Assembly: GCA_036971715.1 (NCBI GenBank)
Contig: JAVHJL010000005.1
Coordinates: 124,001 to 188,000 of the forward strand
Source of the DNA: Arthrobotrys musiformis
Lineage: Eukaryota > Ascomycota > Orbiliomycetes > Orbiliales > Orbiliaceae
Direction of reading: 5' to 3'
DNA length: 64,000 nt
Part shown: positions 10,967 to 21,405 of the stretch, piece by piece
Position numbering within the stretch: the stretch's first letter is position 1
How the letters are laid out: every line of letters begins with the position of its first letter
Program-made: the position numbers and the translations under genes
The notes under the pieces: model-generated
Databases searched by the model: none
What the model was told of the DNA's origin: nothing
What the model saw: only the letters and a program-made list of their open reading frames with translations

Positions 10967-13900
10967 CTAGGCCAGCTGACGACGAAATGAATCTGTTCTT
11001 GCTCTTTGAAGGGCAGCCCTTTTCTGGGATATCCAAATCCACGTGAAACATCCTACCATTGTGATGACGGTGAGTACTACCGTGGATACAACGAATATTC
11101 GCCACTGTTCTGCAACTACAATTTGCTGAGTTCCGTCGTCAGCAACGTCAAACGAGATAATGCTCCAGCCGAATATACTCTATCAAGGAATTCTATAGTC
11201 AGCACCGCCCGAAGCCCGATTAGGTGAAAAATTTGAAGCTATTAGAGCTGAATATAACATACTGAAACAAATGCACCCGGCAAATACATAGTAGTTAGAA
11301 ATGCAAGAACCTTCATGGACCGCGAATCCCTCTGCGTGTTCTTCGCAATTCGAGTCATAGTTTCTGACTCTTTTATGTTGGCTTCGGCGATTTTTTTGCT
11401 CTCTTCAGCGATTTCCCGCATAGCAACACCGTTTTGCTTTACATCTTGATTGACATCCAAAGTCTTTTGTGCGAACTCCCGTAATAGATCGTCGTTGGCC
11501 TTCATAGCGTCTGTGTTTTCTTTCAGAGCTAGAGAAGCCTGGCGTGATTCGTCGCCAGCGACTCTCATAGCTTTGGTGTGCTTGAGTGAAATGGATGTTG
11601 ATAACTATATTGCATTTCAGAAATCGCCGGTACCTCGTAATATCTTTTGACCAAATCAGGCATTAAGAAACAATAGAAAAAAGCTTACCCACGCAGAGGA
11701 GCTCCTAAGTTTATCTAATTCTTGCTTCAAAGAAACATCCAAGTCCTTGATATCAACCAGGAGCCCTGTCAGCTCTTCCTGAACCCTCACTGAGGATTCA
11801 GATTTCAACCCGGTGAACTCCAAGAATTTTAGATGCTGTTCTTGGACAAACTCGAACCTCAACTTTGACATGCGGATGTCGGAGTGCATTCGGGAGGTGT
11901 ATATTTGATTGATGTGGATTTTTGCATTAAGTTCGCTGTATTCACTTTCCACTTGGTCGCCTTCTGACAAGATAAAGTTTTGCACTTGTTCGTCCTAGTG
12001 GCGTAAGTTAAAAGGGTCAGTGAGATACGCCGGACCCTCAAAATAAAGGCTTCAACTACCAACGTAAGATAGCCATGGCCGGTATGGCCCACAGATGAAA
12101 AATAAAAATAAAATAACTCCGGTTGATGTTATATGACGATAATAATGAGCAAGTCTATACCAGTACCCAAACAAACTAGGGCGCCCTTTTGCATGCTACA
12201 TCTGGATATGAGGGTATATATACCGGTATTGATACAAGGTATATAATATATATCGTGAAAGACCCAAGAGAAACTTACTAGCGACTTTGTGTTCCAACCA
12301 ATACCTTCAGAGCATTCCCTCCACAAAATTATCCACTGTTTCAAAAATAAAACAATGATAAAAAAAGGGTCTTTCGGACCACTATTTATTTCCTGCTTAG
12401 AGGTTGCAAAAATATTTTGTAATAGCCGGAATTGCCCTGGGGTTTGGCTAAACACTGGTAATTGTTGAAGGACTGCTGTATTCCGTTTTTTCAAGTCGTA
12501 TTTTAGAATTATCTTGGAGTGGGCACAATCCAGCAACATTGTATTCGAAAGAGGACTCCCTTGAGCCGGTAATATGGGCAAAAATGATCTTGGGTTGATT
12601 GGAGATAGACTAGATACCCCTTTTAAGGTCCTTGCCCATACCGGATCGTCAGCCTCGAGGGAGGAGTATGCCCCAGCCAGCTCTGGTTTACGAGACAAGT
12701 GGTATGCTCTCGTGGGCAGCACGATATATATATCTAGAAATATATTAGCTTGAGGCTAAGTCATGTACTTTCAAGACTAGTCGACTAGGTGTAAATGCCT
12801 CGGCATGGCCTAATTGAAGCGGAATTCTGTCGCATTGCGCTTCGTTCGTGCCAAAAATCCAAGCCAAATTTCTTTAGGCTGGCTACAGGTCCCTACCATA
12901 TGCTGCCGGTTCCCCTCTTTCATCTCTCAATGACCGAGCCCCGATAGGAGTGGCTTGGCGAGCGCCGTCATATATAGGTGTTTCAAGTAGCCTAGAATTG
13001 AAGTCGTGCTTTGCAAATATTGCCTCTAGGAGTGGTAGTGGTACGCATTCTAAGTGACTTGTCCAGCTAGTCGACCGAATTTAGACACGATGTTAGTTAG
13101 ATCCATAGGTCTGCAATCCATCCTATTACGTCTTTGATTTTTTTTCAAACCTGAACCGAAAAAGTCCTTGAAGGTCTCAAGTCATTGAATCGTTGGAAGG
13201 CTGGTGTCTTACTAGAATCTATAACCCTCTGTAGGGTGGTTATCCTAATTCCAGTCCAATGCTGGGAATTAGTTCGATGGGATCTAGGGGGAAAGTCGGT
13301 ATACCGTGGGGTTAGCGAACAGAAGTGCGTACCTTTAGGATAATTTCAAGTTCGGAATCCGTGAATGCCCGTAGCACCCTCGGATTATCGTTTATATCGA
13401 GACTTCCGGGGTATCCAGTCTTCTGGTTTCTAGCCTTGTAGTCATAGACTATTTAAATGCGAGTAAATCAAAAGCCATCAGCATTACATATTTTGACTAG
13501 ACGACGAGAAACCGCTAGGTTCATAATGTCCTGGAAATGATTAGGTAAAAAGAAAATATTTGAAAATAGGCTTAGGTGCACCGTTTGCTTCCCGTTCAAA
13601 GCAAAGATCTATCAACATTCGGGCATGAATTCATGTCTCTACATGCGCTGGCCATCATGATCAAACCCGAAGATGTATGTCCGATCCGGTAATACTATAA
13701 CCGAAGTCTTGACCGAGGAAAGATTTTCCAAGACCTTTTGTTTGTTGACGAATAAATTTGCCGATGGAAGACACACCGGAAAGTTCTGAAGGTTGTATTT
13801 TAAACTCAACCTTTCCGTTGGCTATTGTAACCGTTGGGTGTTAGATAGAGCCGAGGGTATTTGTGTAACTATAGATGCAAACTCGTGAGTCGGTATATTT

Positions 13901-14031
13901 AAATTGCCATTTTCAGCGCCATTGGGGCCTTTCTCTGTATTCGCAAAGGTGCCGTTGTAAGTTTCGGGCTCCCCGCTTGTATTGGATGAATTGACTGGCG
14001 GCACCGCTGTGAATTCTTGAGAGGATTCCAT
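10967..14031 (-). CDS. CorA-like fungal membrane protein, many exons, 5' end uncertain
   Basis: The 3' half is secure: exons 11994-11689, 11604-11263 and 11179-10967 join in phase 0. They encode a long coiled coil, then helix 1 (about MKVLAFLTTMYLPGAFVS), a short loop, helix 2 (WRIFVVSTVVLTVITMVG) and a basic tail. This two-helix C-terminus is typical of fungal proteins labelled CorA-like Mg2+ transporter. The GMN signature of true CorA channels is replaced by FGWS, so transport of Mg2+ is doubtful. Upstream coding blocks lie near 12736-12279, 13066-12896, 13228-13151 and 13448-13333. A likely N-terminal exon starts at 14031. An in-frame TAG at 13822-13824 is either the acceptor of a 48-bp intron (13869-13822) or a real stop. 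One junction, 13151 to 13066, does not keep phase, so a missed micro-exon or gene decay is possible. Confidence 0.6.
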
Positions 14032-15912
14032 TATAGAAGGTGGTCTTGGCTGAGTATTATTATTGCTGAAGCCTCAGTGATAAACTGAGTTTCGAGGGGG
14101 CAGAAGGCCTGGGGATCTGAGAGGGTCTATATAACTCGGCTGGGTTCTTTGGCTAGCTCTGGCTTGTAAGGTAATTTAAGCCCAGCCCGCGGGATCCTGA
14201 TCGGTCGAGCAAGTCACGATGAGGAGGGTTCGAGGCTGCGTGCTTTTCACGCACACCTCATACATACCCAACAGGTGAGGCTGGGAGCTGCATGCTCCGC
14301 CGCTGTAGTTTACCAGTCGTTGGTGTCTCCAGTTCTGGATAGTTTGCTTAAGTCTCGCTTAAATGCGACAAGGGTGATTCTATTGGGTTGGTGGAGATTT
14401 GTACAACATACATACATGGGTCTATACATTACAAGGGATTCGTAAGGCAGTTTCGTCAAATTAACCTCGAGTTCGAATAACCTCGAAGGCAGGTTGCAAT
14501 GAATTCTAGGTCAACGCTCCTTTCGTATCAACGTTACACGGGCCTATGTGGAGGACCATACTTGTTAGAGATTGGAGGACTATGATGTGATGACAAGGCA
14601 TAGGTGAGCGTCCCCCCGACTAATGTGACGAACCTCCTGCTAATGTGACGATATATTGATTGCGATCCTTGCGAATGTGCATATGTGTATTGTGGGGCAT
14701 TGTTACGTTACCTAATTCTCGGAAAAAACTTCATCTAGTTACAGTTGTGTTGACTGTTGGATTTGGAATGGGGCTTTATAGCTTTACACAGTTTGGATCC
14801 TAACCGCTTTACAAGTTTTACCTTATATATAGTATAGACACAACCCCACGGGGTAGTGTTTTTGCCCATATATCGTTCTACCTTTTCTCAATTGTCTATT
14901 TCTTTTCAATACCAAGTAAATTGTCATGTGTATGTCTAGCCAGTTTTCAGTTCCTTTACATACGCTCCGGCTTCTTCCCTCACACGTTGATTTTGTATTC
15001 TAGAGTAATTTGTTATCATACGCTTGCGTTAGAAGAAAGTGCGAGGCTGTTATATATCGTTAATTGACTTGCTTCTCTTGCATCAACTCGACGCAATTCC
15101 GCTATAGCTGGTGAATTCATGAATTGCCTGTATGGTATATGTGCTTGCCTAGATATAGGAGGTATGTATTTGTTGCGGTGGAGTGTGGTTTGAGACAAGA
15201 GGTATGTTGCAAAATTTTATAAAAGTAAAAATCTAACACATTTAACTTGGAAATTTAGATACTTCATATACATGATCATATGGTCCTAACTTCTAGATTT
15301 TAGCGCTTTCAGTGTCAGTACTATTGTCTGAGCGTAGCAATCGGCTTACGGAGACTTGTCAAAAGAAAAAAGAATCTTGTCGTTTCCGAAGTTTTTTTGT
15401 CAAAAAAAAAAAAATTTTCTTGTCATTTGCGAATCTTTTTTTTTGTCATCGACGAAGGAAACTAGCAACTTGGTAGACGTTGTTTTTTTTACAAACTTTC
15501 GTATTGGCGAACCCACACCCGAGCGCTACTGGCGACACGCTAACTGACAAGGGATTTGGGGCCCCAAGACTGGATCATCGGCAGGGATTTTGCCATAAGG
15601 CTTCACACCATATCCCTCGAGCTCGGTGTAGCATGTAGTGGATTTGAAGCTACAGTGTAGTCCTGTATTGAAAAAAATGCTTCGACACATGTGGGAGCTC
15701 AGCAAACCAATTAGTTTAGAAGCAAGACGAGTTTGTCGACAAGACAAGTGCTGAGCGCAAACCAATATATATATAATGGCTTGCTATAACCAGGGAATTA
15801 GCTACCAGTATACAACGACTTCATCTCACAATCCATCACTCCAGATCTGACCTCAAGACCAACTCCGGATCTAATCGAAACTATCAACCTTCACGGCGAT
15901 TGCGCAAGCACG
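14032..15912. other. Intergenic region upstream of two divergent genes
   Basis: No gene is supported in these 1.9 kb. Notable content is a run of T-rich, TTGTC-containing quasi-repeats at 15350-15510. A TATATATATAAT tract at about 15763-15775, roughly 140 bp before the first F-box ATG, could serve as its TATA element. Confidence 0.5.
15350..15510. repeat. T-rich TTGTC/CGAA quasi-repeat
   Basis: About 25-30-bp units share a pattern of CTTGTC, a TTTCCGAA or TTTGCGAA core, then a T-run and TTGTC. Two units are clear (about 15373-15400 and 15418-15448), with weaker echoes on each side. Homopolymer runs of 8-13 A or T separate them. Confidence 0.45.
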
Positions 15913-17579
15913 ATGGCTACCGAATTATCTAACGAACGAAAGTTTGTTGATATTCTCGCCCAGGAATCCACTTTAATCGGTCTGGCTCCTGAGGTTCTGC
16001 TCCACATTCTTTCCTACTGCTCAAATGACGGACTATCCCAACTGCTTCTGACCTGCAAAGCCGCATACACTATCGTCTATCCTGTTCTGTGGTCAAGCCT
16101 TAGCCTTGGGTTTCTTGATCCTGATTTCAGCCCATATGCGTTCAACGATTCTCTCCATTTGGAACAGATGGATGACCTGGCTAGAATTACCCATGCCTTG
16201 GTAGGCTCGGATCTTGGATACGGATTTATTACGAAAATAGCAGCGTTTCTAGGGAGAGAGGAAAGCCTTGAACTGGTAGGGGGCCCTGAGACAGAAAGCC
16301 CTTTCCTCGAGGTATTAGGGGAACGTTTAAAGGGTGGCAAGGTGTCGAAGCTCAAGTATTTGGAACTCGAGCTTTGTCGTAAATGTGAGTGGAATCGAAT
16401 GCAAGGGAATCTGGTACGGCTTCTTTTCGTTCCACGCTAACACGCAATATCTATACAATAGATCTGTTCGAAATGCACGACGAATCCCGGCAGAATAAGC
16501 GATCACAGTTTGGAAATCTTATTTCCGAGGTCAACCGTTATTCTAAGGGCAAGCTACAAAATCAAGTTTCCCTTGACCTCAAGTACGAATGCTCGTCTAT
16601 CAAGGGTATATCGGCAGATTTTGACTATTCCAAACTCACGAAGTTGGATTTGAGATTCAAAAACCCAATCGCCGAGGGGCCCGTCCACGATATCATGGGC
16701 CCCGCCAAATGGGCACGCGATTACACGAACTACTCAAACCAAGCGCGCGATATCACCGCCCTCACGAAATTGCTCTCCACTGCCACAAACCTGAGAGAGC
16801 TGACGTTAGAACCAAAGTCGGCCAGACCCTACCATCGAGATGTCATTACTATGAGCCCACTCCCGGCATCGGTAGAGCTACTGCAAAAACTCCAAATCGC
16901 CATTTCTCGGCTGGGAAGGCTCAAAACATTCCATGTCAGCGATTTTCTATTTGACCCTTCGTTCTTCCCTACCCCCCCAACTTCTGTCACAACTGTTATG
17001 TATACAAAGGTCGAAAGGGTCTCAAGATCGTGGTGGCGTCAGTTCGCATCCTATGATTTTCCAAATGTGGATTCGATGACCATCCATTACCAGCACGAGC
17101 TAGCACTAGGTTCGAGCAGACGCGAATGGTGGCGAGGTATCGATGACGATTTAACTCAGGAGGCAGACGGTGGATACGACGGCTTCCAACACTGGAAATT
17201 CAAAATCAACAATGTCGTTGTCACTGGACTAAAGGAATTTATTTGCGAAGACCGAAGGGACTATTTCCTACCCACTGATCTCGTGGAGTGCATCGTCAGA
17301 AATAACCAAGGAATTCAAGAAAAGTGGAGAGAGCCCATGGCCGCACACTACGAAATAAGTTTGTCCGTAGAGTGCCAGGCAAGACTTATGAAACCCATAA
17401 GTGACCAAGGGTTTACAGAGGTAAACGAGATCGTTCGAAAAAGATTTTTGGAAAGGCACCGAGATGGGGAAAATAAACCAGATGAAGAGCAGGAGATAAG
17501 ATTGTATACGATCGAATACGCAAAGGAGATGGTAAAATGGCTTGAGGAGAACATGGAGTCAAAGGCTACTGGCAATTGA
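15913..17579 (+). CDS. F-box protein, first of an adjacent pair
   Basis: Two exons, 15913-16384 and 16462-17579, encode 529 residues. The 77-bp intron has a GTGAGT donor, a CTAAC branch and a TAG acceptor. An F-box lies at about residues 21-66, beginning LIGLAPEVLLHILSYC and ending at the VLW turn. The rest is a fungal-type C-terminal region with leucine-patterned segments but no clear repeats, and the end is acidic and charged. F-box proteins are expected to bind Skp1 through the F-box and to present substrates to an SCF ubiquitin ligase; the substrate is unknown. An alternative donor (GTAAAT) a few bases upstream keeps the same phase and would change only two residues. Confidence 0.8.
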
Positions 17580-18361
17580 CCATCATCCTAGATTGTGACC
17601 ATGATGGCGCAGTCCTATAGGCTTACCGCCTCTCGATATCTCTTCCCCCTATGCCTCTTCTATTTCTTTGACTCCCAATTTGATTGTTATTACCCGCGTA
17701 CCCGTATACCCCCAACACACACCACATTAAACATTCTACCACTTTCTTTCTTACAATCCCTTCCACCCCCTAGGGCTTGCCCCTAGTGCCCCTATTACCG
17801 CTATTATGTTTCCCCCACTAGCTAGCAGCGCTGTTCCTAGCCACTTTAAATTAAATTTCGATGATTCGAATCGATTATGGTTACACAGATTGCAGAGGTT
17901 GTTGTTGCATATTGTGTGTTGCAGACGCCTCTAGGCTCCCTCAAGCTTGACACGTGCACGAGCCCTTCGAATACATCTTCTTGCCTCGTATCATGCCGCC
18001 CTCGAATCTTGTACCCCCTCCATTATTTTTGTACCCAACTAGAGCAATAGCACAGTTTTTAGCACATTTTTACTCGCCCTTTTGATCCACCTTCTGTCTT
18101 GTCACAACCATAATTTAAAGCGTAAATGATTGATAATTGGTCATGTGACAGCGTAACAGCAGCTAATCGGATTCAGGAACCACACACGATGGATCAAGCG
18201 CTGCACGCGTGACTGCACTAAGTCCAGATCCTTGCGTGCTCGAACACTGTCGCACACTACGAATTCAAGTATCTCTAGACCTGTACGACGTCTTCTTTTT
18301 TTCAAGAGACCAGTACTACCTACTCGCTGGTTTCTAGCAATATATACAATTGCGACGCGAA
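17580..18361. other. Intergenic between the two F-box genes
   Basis: C/T-rich 3' flank of the first F-box gene followed by the upstream region of the second. I see no gene or clear TATA box. Confidence 0.5.
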
Positions 18362-20601
18362 ATGGGCGACATTGAATTAGGACTAACACCAACCGACACG
18401 GCGATCCAGGTGGTCGCGGTCGACACAGCCCTGCAATCGATATCTCGGTCGCCTGCCATCCCTCCTCTACTACTCCTCCCCTACGAACTGATTTTAGAGA
18501 TAGCAAGCCACTTAAATATAACCGATCCTAGACCCGGCCAAAATTCTAAAGACTACAATTCCCTCTCCCAAACATGTCGTCGCTTGCGCCAAATCTTCTA
18601 CCCAATCGCTAATCGTCACCTCTGGTATGACCAGGAAACGCAATTTCCCGATACGCTACTAAGTATCGTCCTATATAGCTTTACGGATCCATTGGTCGAG
18701 TATGTCAAATCGGCTACGTTTCGATTGCGAAGACAAGATGGAGAATTTTGGTTGAAGGATGAATACGACGAAGCCATCGAGGCTGGAATCGGCCAGCTGA
18801 AGGCACATATAAAAAAGAAGGCGGAAGAGGGAAACAATGAAGCTTTCGAATTTTTCGAATCCCAAATCGATGAGTATGGGATGTCCATCTTGCCCACAGT
18901 CTTACTCTTCCAGTTGAAGGAGTTGAAAGAAATCGAATTGGCGCCTTCGATTCATGCTATAAGCTCGAGATTTCTACTCACGACGCTACATTACTTCAAG
19001 CCGCCTTTCCAGATAAATCGGTTGGGAATGGTGAGGCTAACAGACTTCGCATCAGTTAATTATTGGCTTTTGGAAAGATTTCTCCGGTTAGGGCCAATTC
19101 AGAGTGTTGGGATTGATTATAGGTTCGGCAGCACGAGTGGACATCCAAAGATCAGGCCGGCGCCAGAATTGCCGAACTATGTAGAGGATAAATGGGAACC
19201 GGATCTCGAGTCCGAATCTGATGATGATATCTCTGTTATGTCTCTGGAACCGGAAGAAACGGCCATGGTCGAAGCCTTCTGGCCTCGTTCAGGGAATCGG
19301 TTTGGGAGCGCATGGCGTGAAACCACTGAAGAAGAGATAGAAGAACATTTCAAAGGGTACCAATCAACTGGCTGGCAAGAATGTTGGTTCCCGACGGAAA
19401 TTAGCTACGAGCTTCCTGGCGCCAACCCCTCGTCTTCGTCGGATACCCCATTCGAAATCCAAGACCTACGCCTCTGGATGGACGAAACAGCACCAGTGTA
19501 TGAACGACTGATTCCACTACTTCACAAAACTATTGGCCTCCGTCGTTTCGACTTAAACCTTTTCCCTATGTGGGGGAGGCCACAACCGCTAGGCTTAGGG
19601 ACGCTGGAAACCTTGGATTTCCAGTGGCTTGCGAAGCTTCTGGAAAAGCAGATCGATACCCTCGAAAGTCTAAGTATACGGGTATTACCATTCGGCGCTC
19701 CACAGCCCCATGTTCCATCACTTCTAAGATTCCACCATCTTCGAAAAGCGCACCTCTTTTGTACCTCTGATATGATGCAGACCTTCTTAAACCGAGATTC
19801 AACGACGGGGCCGTATTTCGAATCCATGTTTCCTCAAAATATAGAGTTCTTGAGAATAGATTTCTGCTACAATGTGAAGCTCGTGGAGGACGTTGTAAAC
19901 CTTCAAACGAATTGGTTTCCGAATCTGAGGGTTGTGCTGGGAATGTTTAAGGACGAGAATGCATCCGCTTCAAGGGTCGAGGGATGGCAGAACTTATGGT
20001 CTTCGATGCCGTATCAAGAAAATCCTAGTTCTGGGTCATGGGAGAAAAGAGAAGAGATACCTGAACCATCAGTATGGAAAAAAATAGCCACACAAATAAC
20101 TGGATACCCAGATATCAGTTCGGACCCCCCAGTCTGGCGCAGAAAGAGTACAGTTCATTTCGCACCCCACACGATACCTATAAACTCTACTAACATTTTA
20201 CAAACACAGGCCTATCACATATTCCAGTCCAATACCTAATAATAACAGGTCACCAAAAAAACGTCTGGTGTTCCCACGAGGGTTGGTACGGCCCTTTCCA
20301 GCAACACACATCATCAGACATGCCCTGGGACGGCGATGCATTTGAGAGTGCCCCAGAGTGGGAGGATGACAGGGATACAGATGAAAACAACTATAGCAGG
20401 CTGGATCCATTCGGTGGGCCATGGATTGGTACCCCGCAGGAGCATATCGATGAAATGAGAGGTTAATTGATTTTAGTCAACAACCGGAATGTTGCAAGAA
20501 TGCCTCTTTCTCTCTCTTTTTGTTTTGCAGGCACCCGAGAAGCTTATATATTTGGCGCGGCATGTTGGCCTTGGGACTGGCACCACGGGATGAGAGTATA
20601 A
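18362..20601 (+). CDS. F-box protein, second of an adjacent pair
   Basis: Three exons are proposed: 18362-20147, 20210-20461 and 20531-20601, encoding 702 residues. The first frame opens 12 nt earlier with TTG, but the first ATG is 18362. Intron 1 (62 bp) has GTACAG, a CTAAC branch and CAG. Intron 2 (69 bp) begins GTTAAT and ends after a long pyrimidine tract at TTTTGCAG; if it is retained the protein ends at 20466. An F-box lies near residues 37-88 (LLPYELILEIASHL to RRLRQIF). An acidic patch sits near residue 290. The C-terminus is Trp-rich (CSHEGWYGPF, ACWPWDWHHG), which supports both joins. Likely an SCF adaptor of unknown target. Similarity to the first F-box gene is limited to the F-box itself as far as I can see. 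Confidence 0.8.
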
Positions 20602-21405
20602 AACTAGCCCTTAGCAAATATTAAGAGGGCTATACGGCACAACACTCGGTCCCAGCTAAAATATAGTCCAAATAGTAGGCTGCTTGAATGCACCATCAGG
20701 CACCGTCTGCAGCCCAAGACTACGTGATGCATAACTATGCATACAATTTATTATAGCGCCGTCGCACAGCTAGCTCCATATTTCGTGCAGATCGAGTGTA
20801 CCCCAACCGTTCGGTAGTTAAATCTATGAAACTCTTCCTGGGCCGCATAAAGTACCTGGGTACGTATTTCCAGGTATCAGATATCGTGACTTCCCAGCAC
20901 GGATGACATCATAAGTCTCAAAAATAAGATGACCCCTGATCCATCTCCACCTTCTGGGTACGAGACTATATCCACCTACCTACGTCAGATTTAGCGTGAA
21001 ATTTGTGTTTGCGAAAAAGGTTGTAAATTCAAGTTTAATTTAACTGGCCAGTACCGGTATCGATGCTAGTCTCGTTCCCAGTATCAATGATGTCGATACT
21101 AAAAAAATACTGAATATCGGAAGATGCAACTATCCCCGAGAAAGAAATGAGAGTAAAATACACCTAATAGCTAAGCGCATATGCGTATTCTCATATGCAA
21201 GTATTGTAGAGCGAAAGATCAAAACCAAAAAAGATGGCGAAGTAGGTGTATCATATATCAAAGAAAAGCCATGCAAAGGAAATTCGAAAATATCATAACC
21301 TTGTCTCCTGCGCAGCACCACTCTCTGAAATCTCTCCCGTTTAGCAAAAGCGCACATCATCATCATAATCATCATGAAATAGAACAGTACTCCCCTCCAC
21401 GTTCA
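20602..21405. other. Intergenic between convergent genes
   Basis: AT-rich sequence separating the second F-box gene from the transporter. A short (CAT/CATAAT) run occurs near 21355-21377. No gene seen. Confidence 0.5.

Noticed and set aside
14220..14290. GGGTTCGAGGCTGC followed by GC-rich arms, resembling a tRNA T-loop.
   Set aside because: The cloverleaf cannot be completed, and the word does not match the B-box end (CC).
10141..20966. The shared word TCTGGGTACGAGA near 10149 and 20953, possibly ends of a mobile element.
   Set aside because: Same orientation, no extended similarity, no target-site duplication, and the interval contains ordinary genes.
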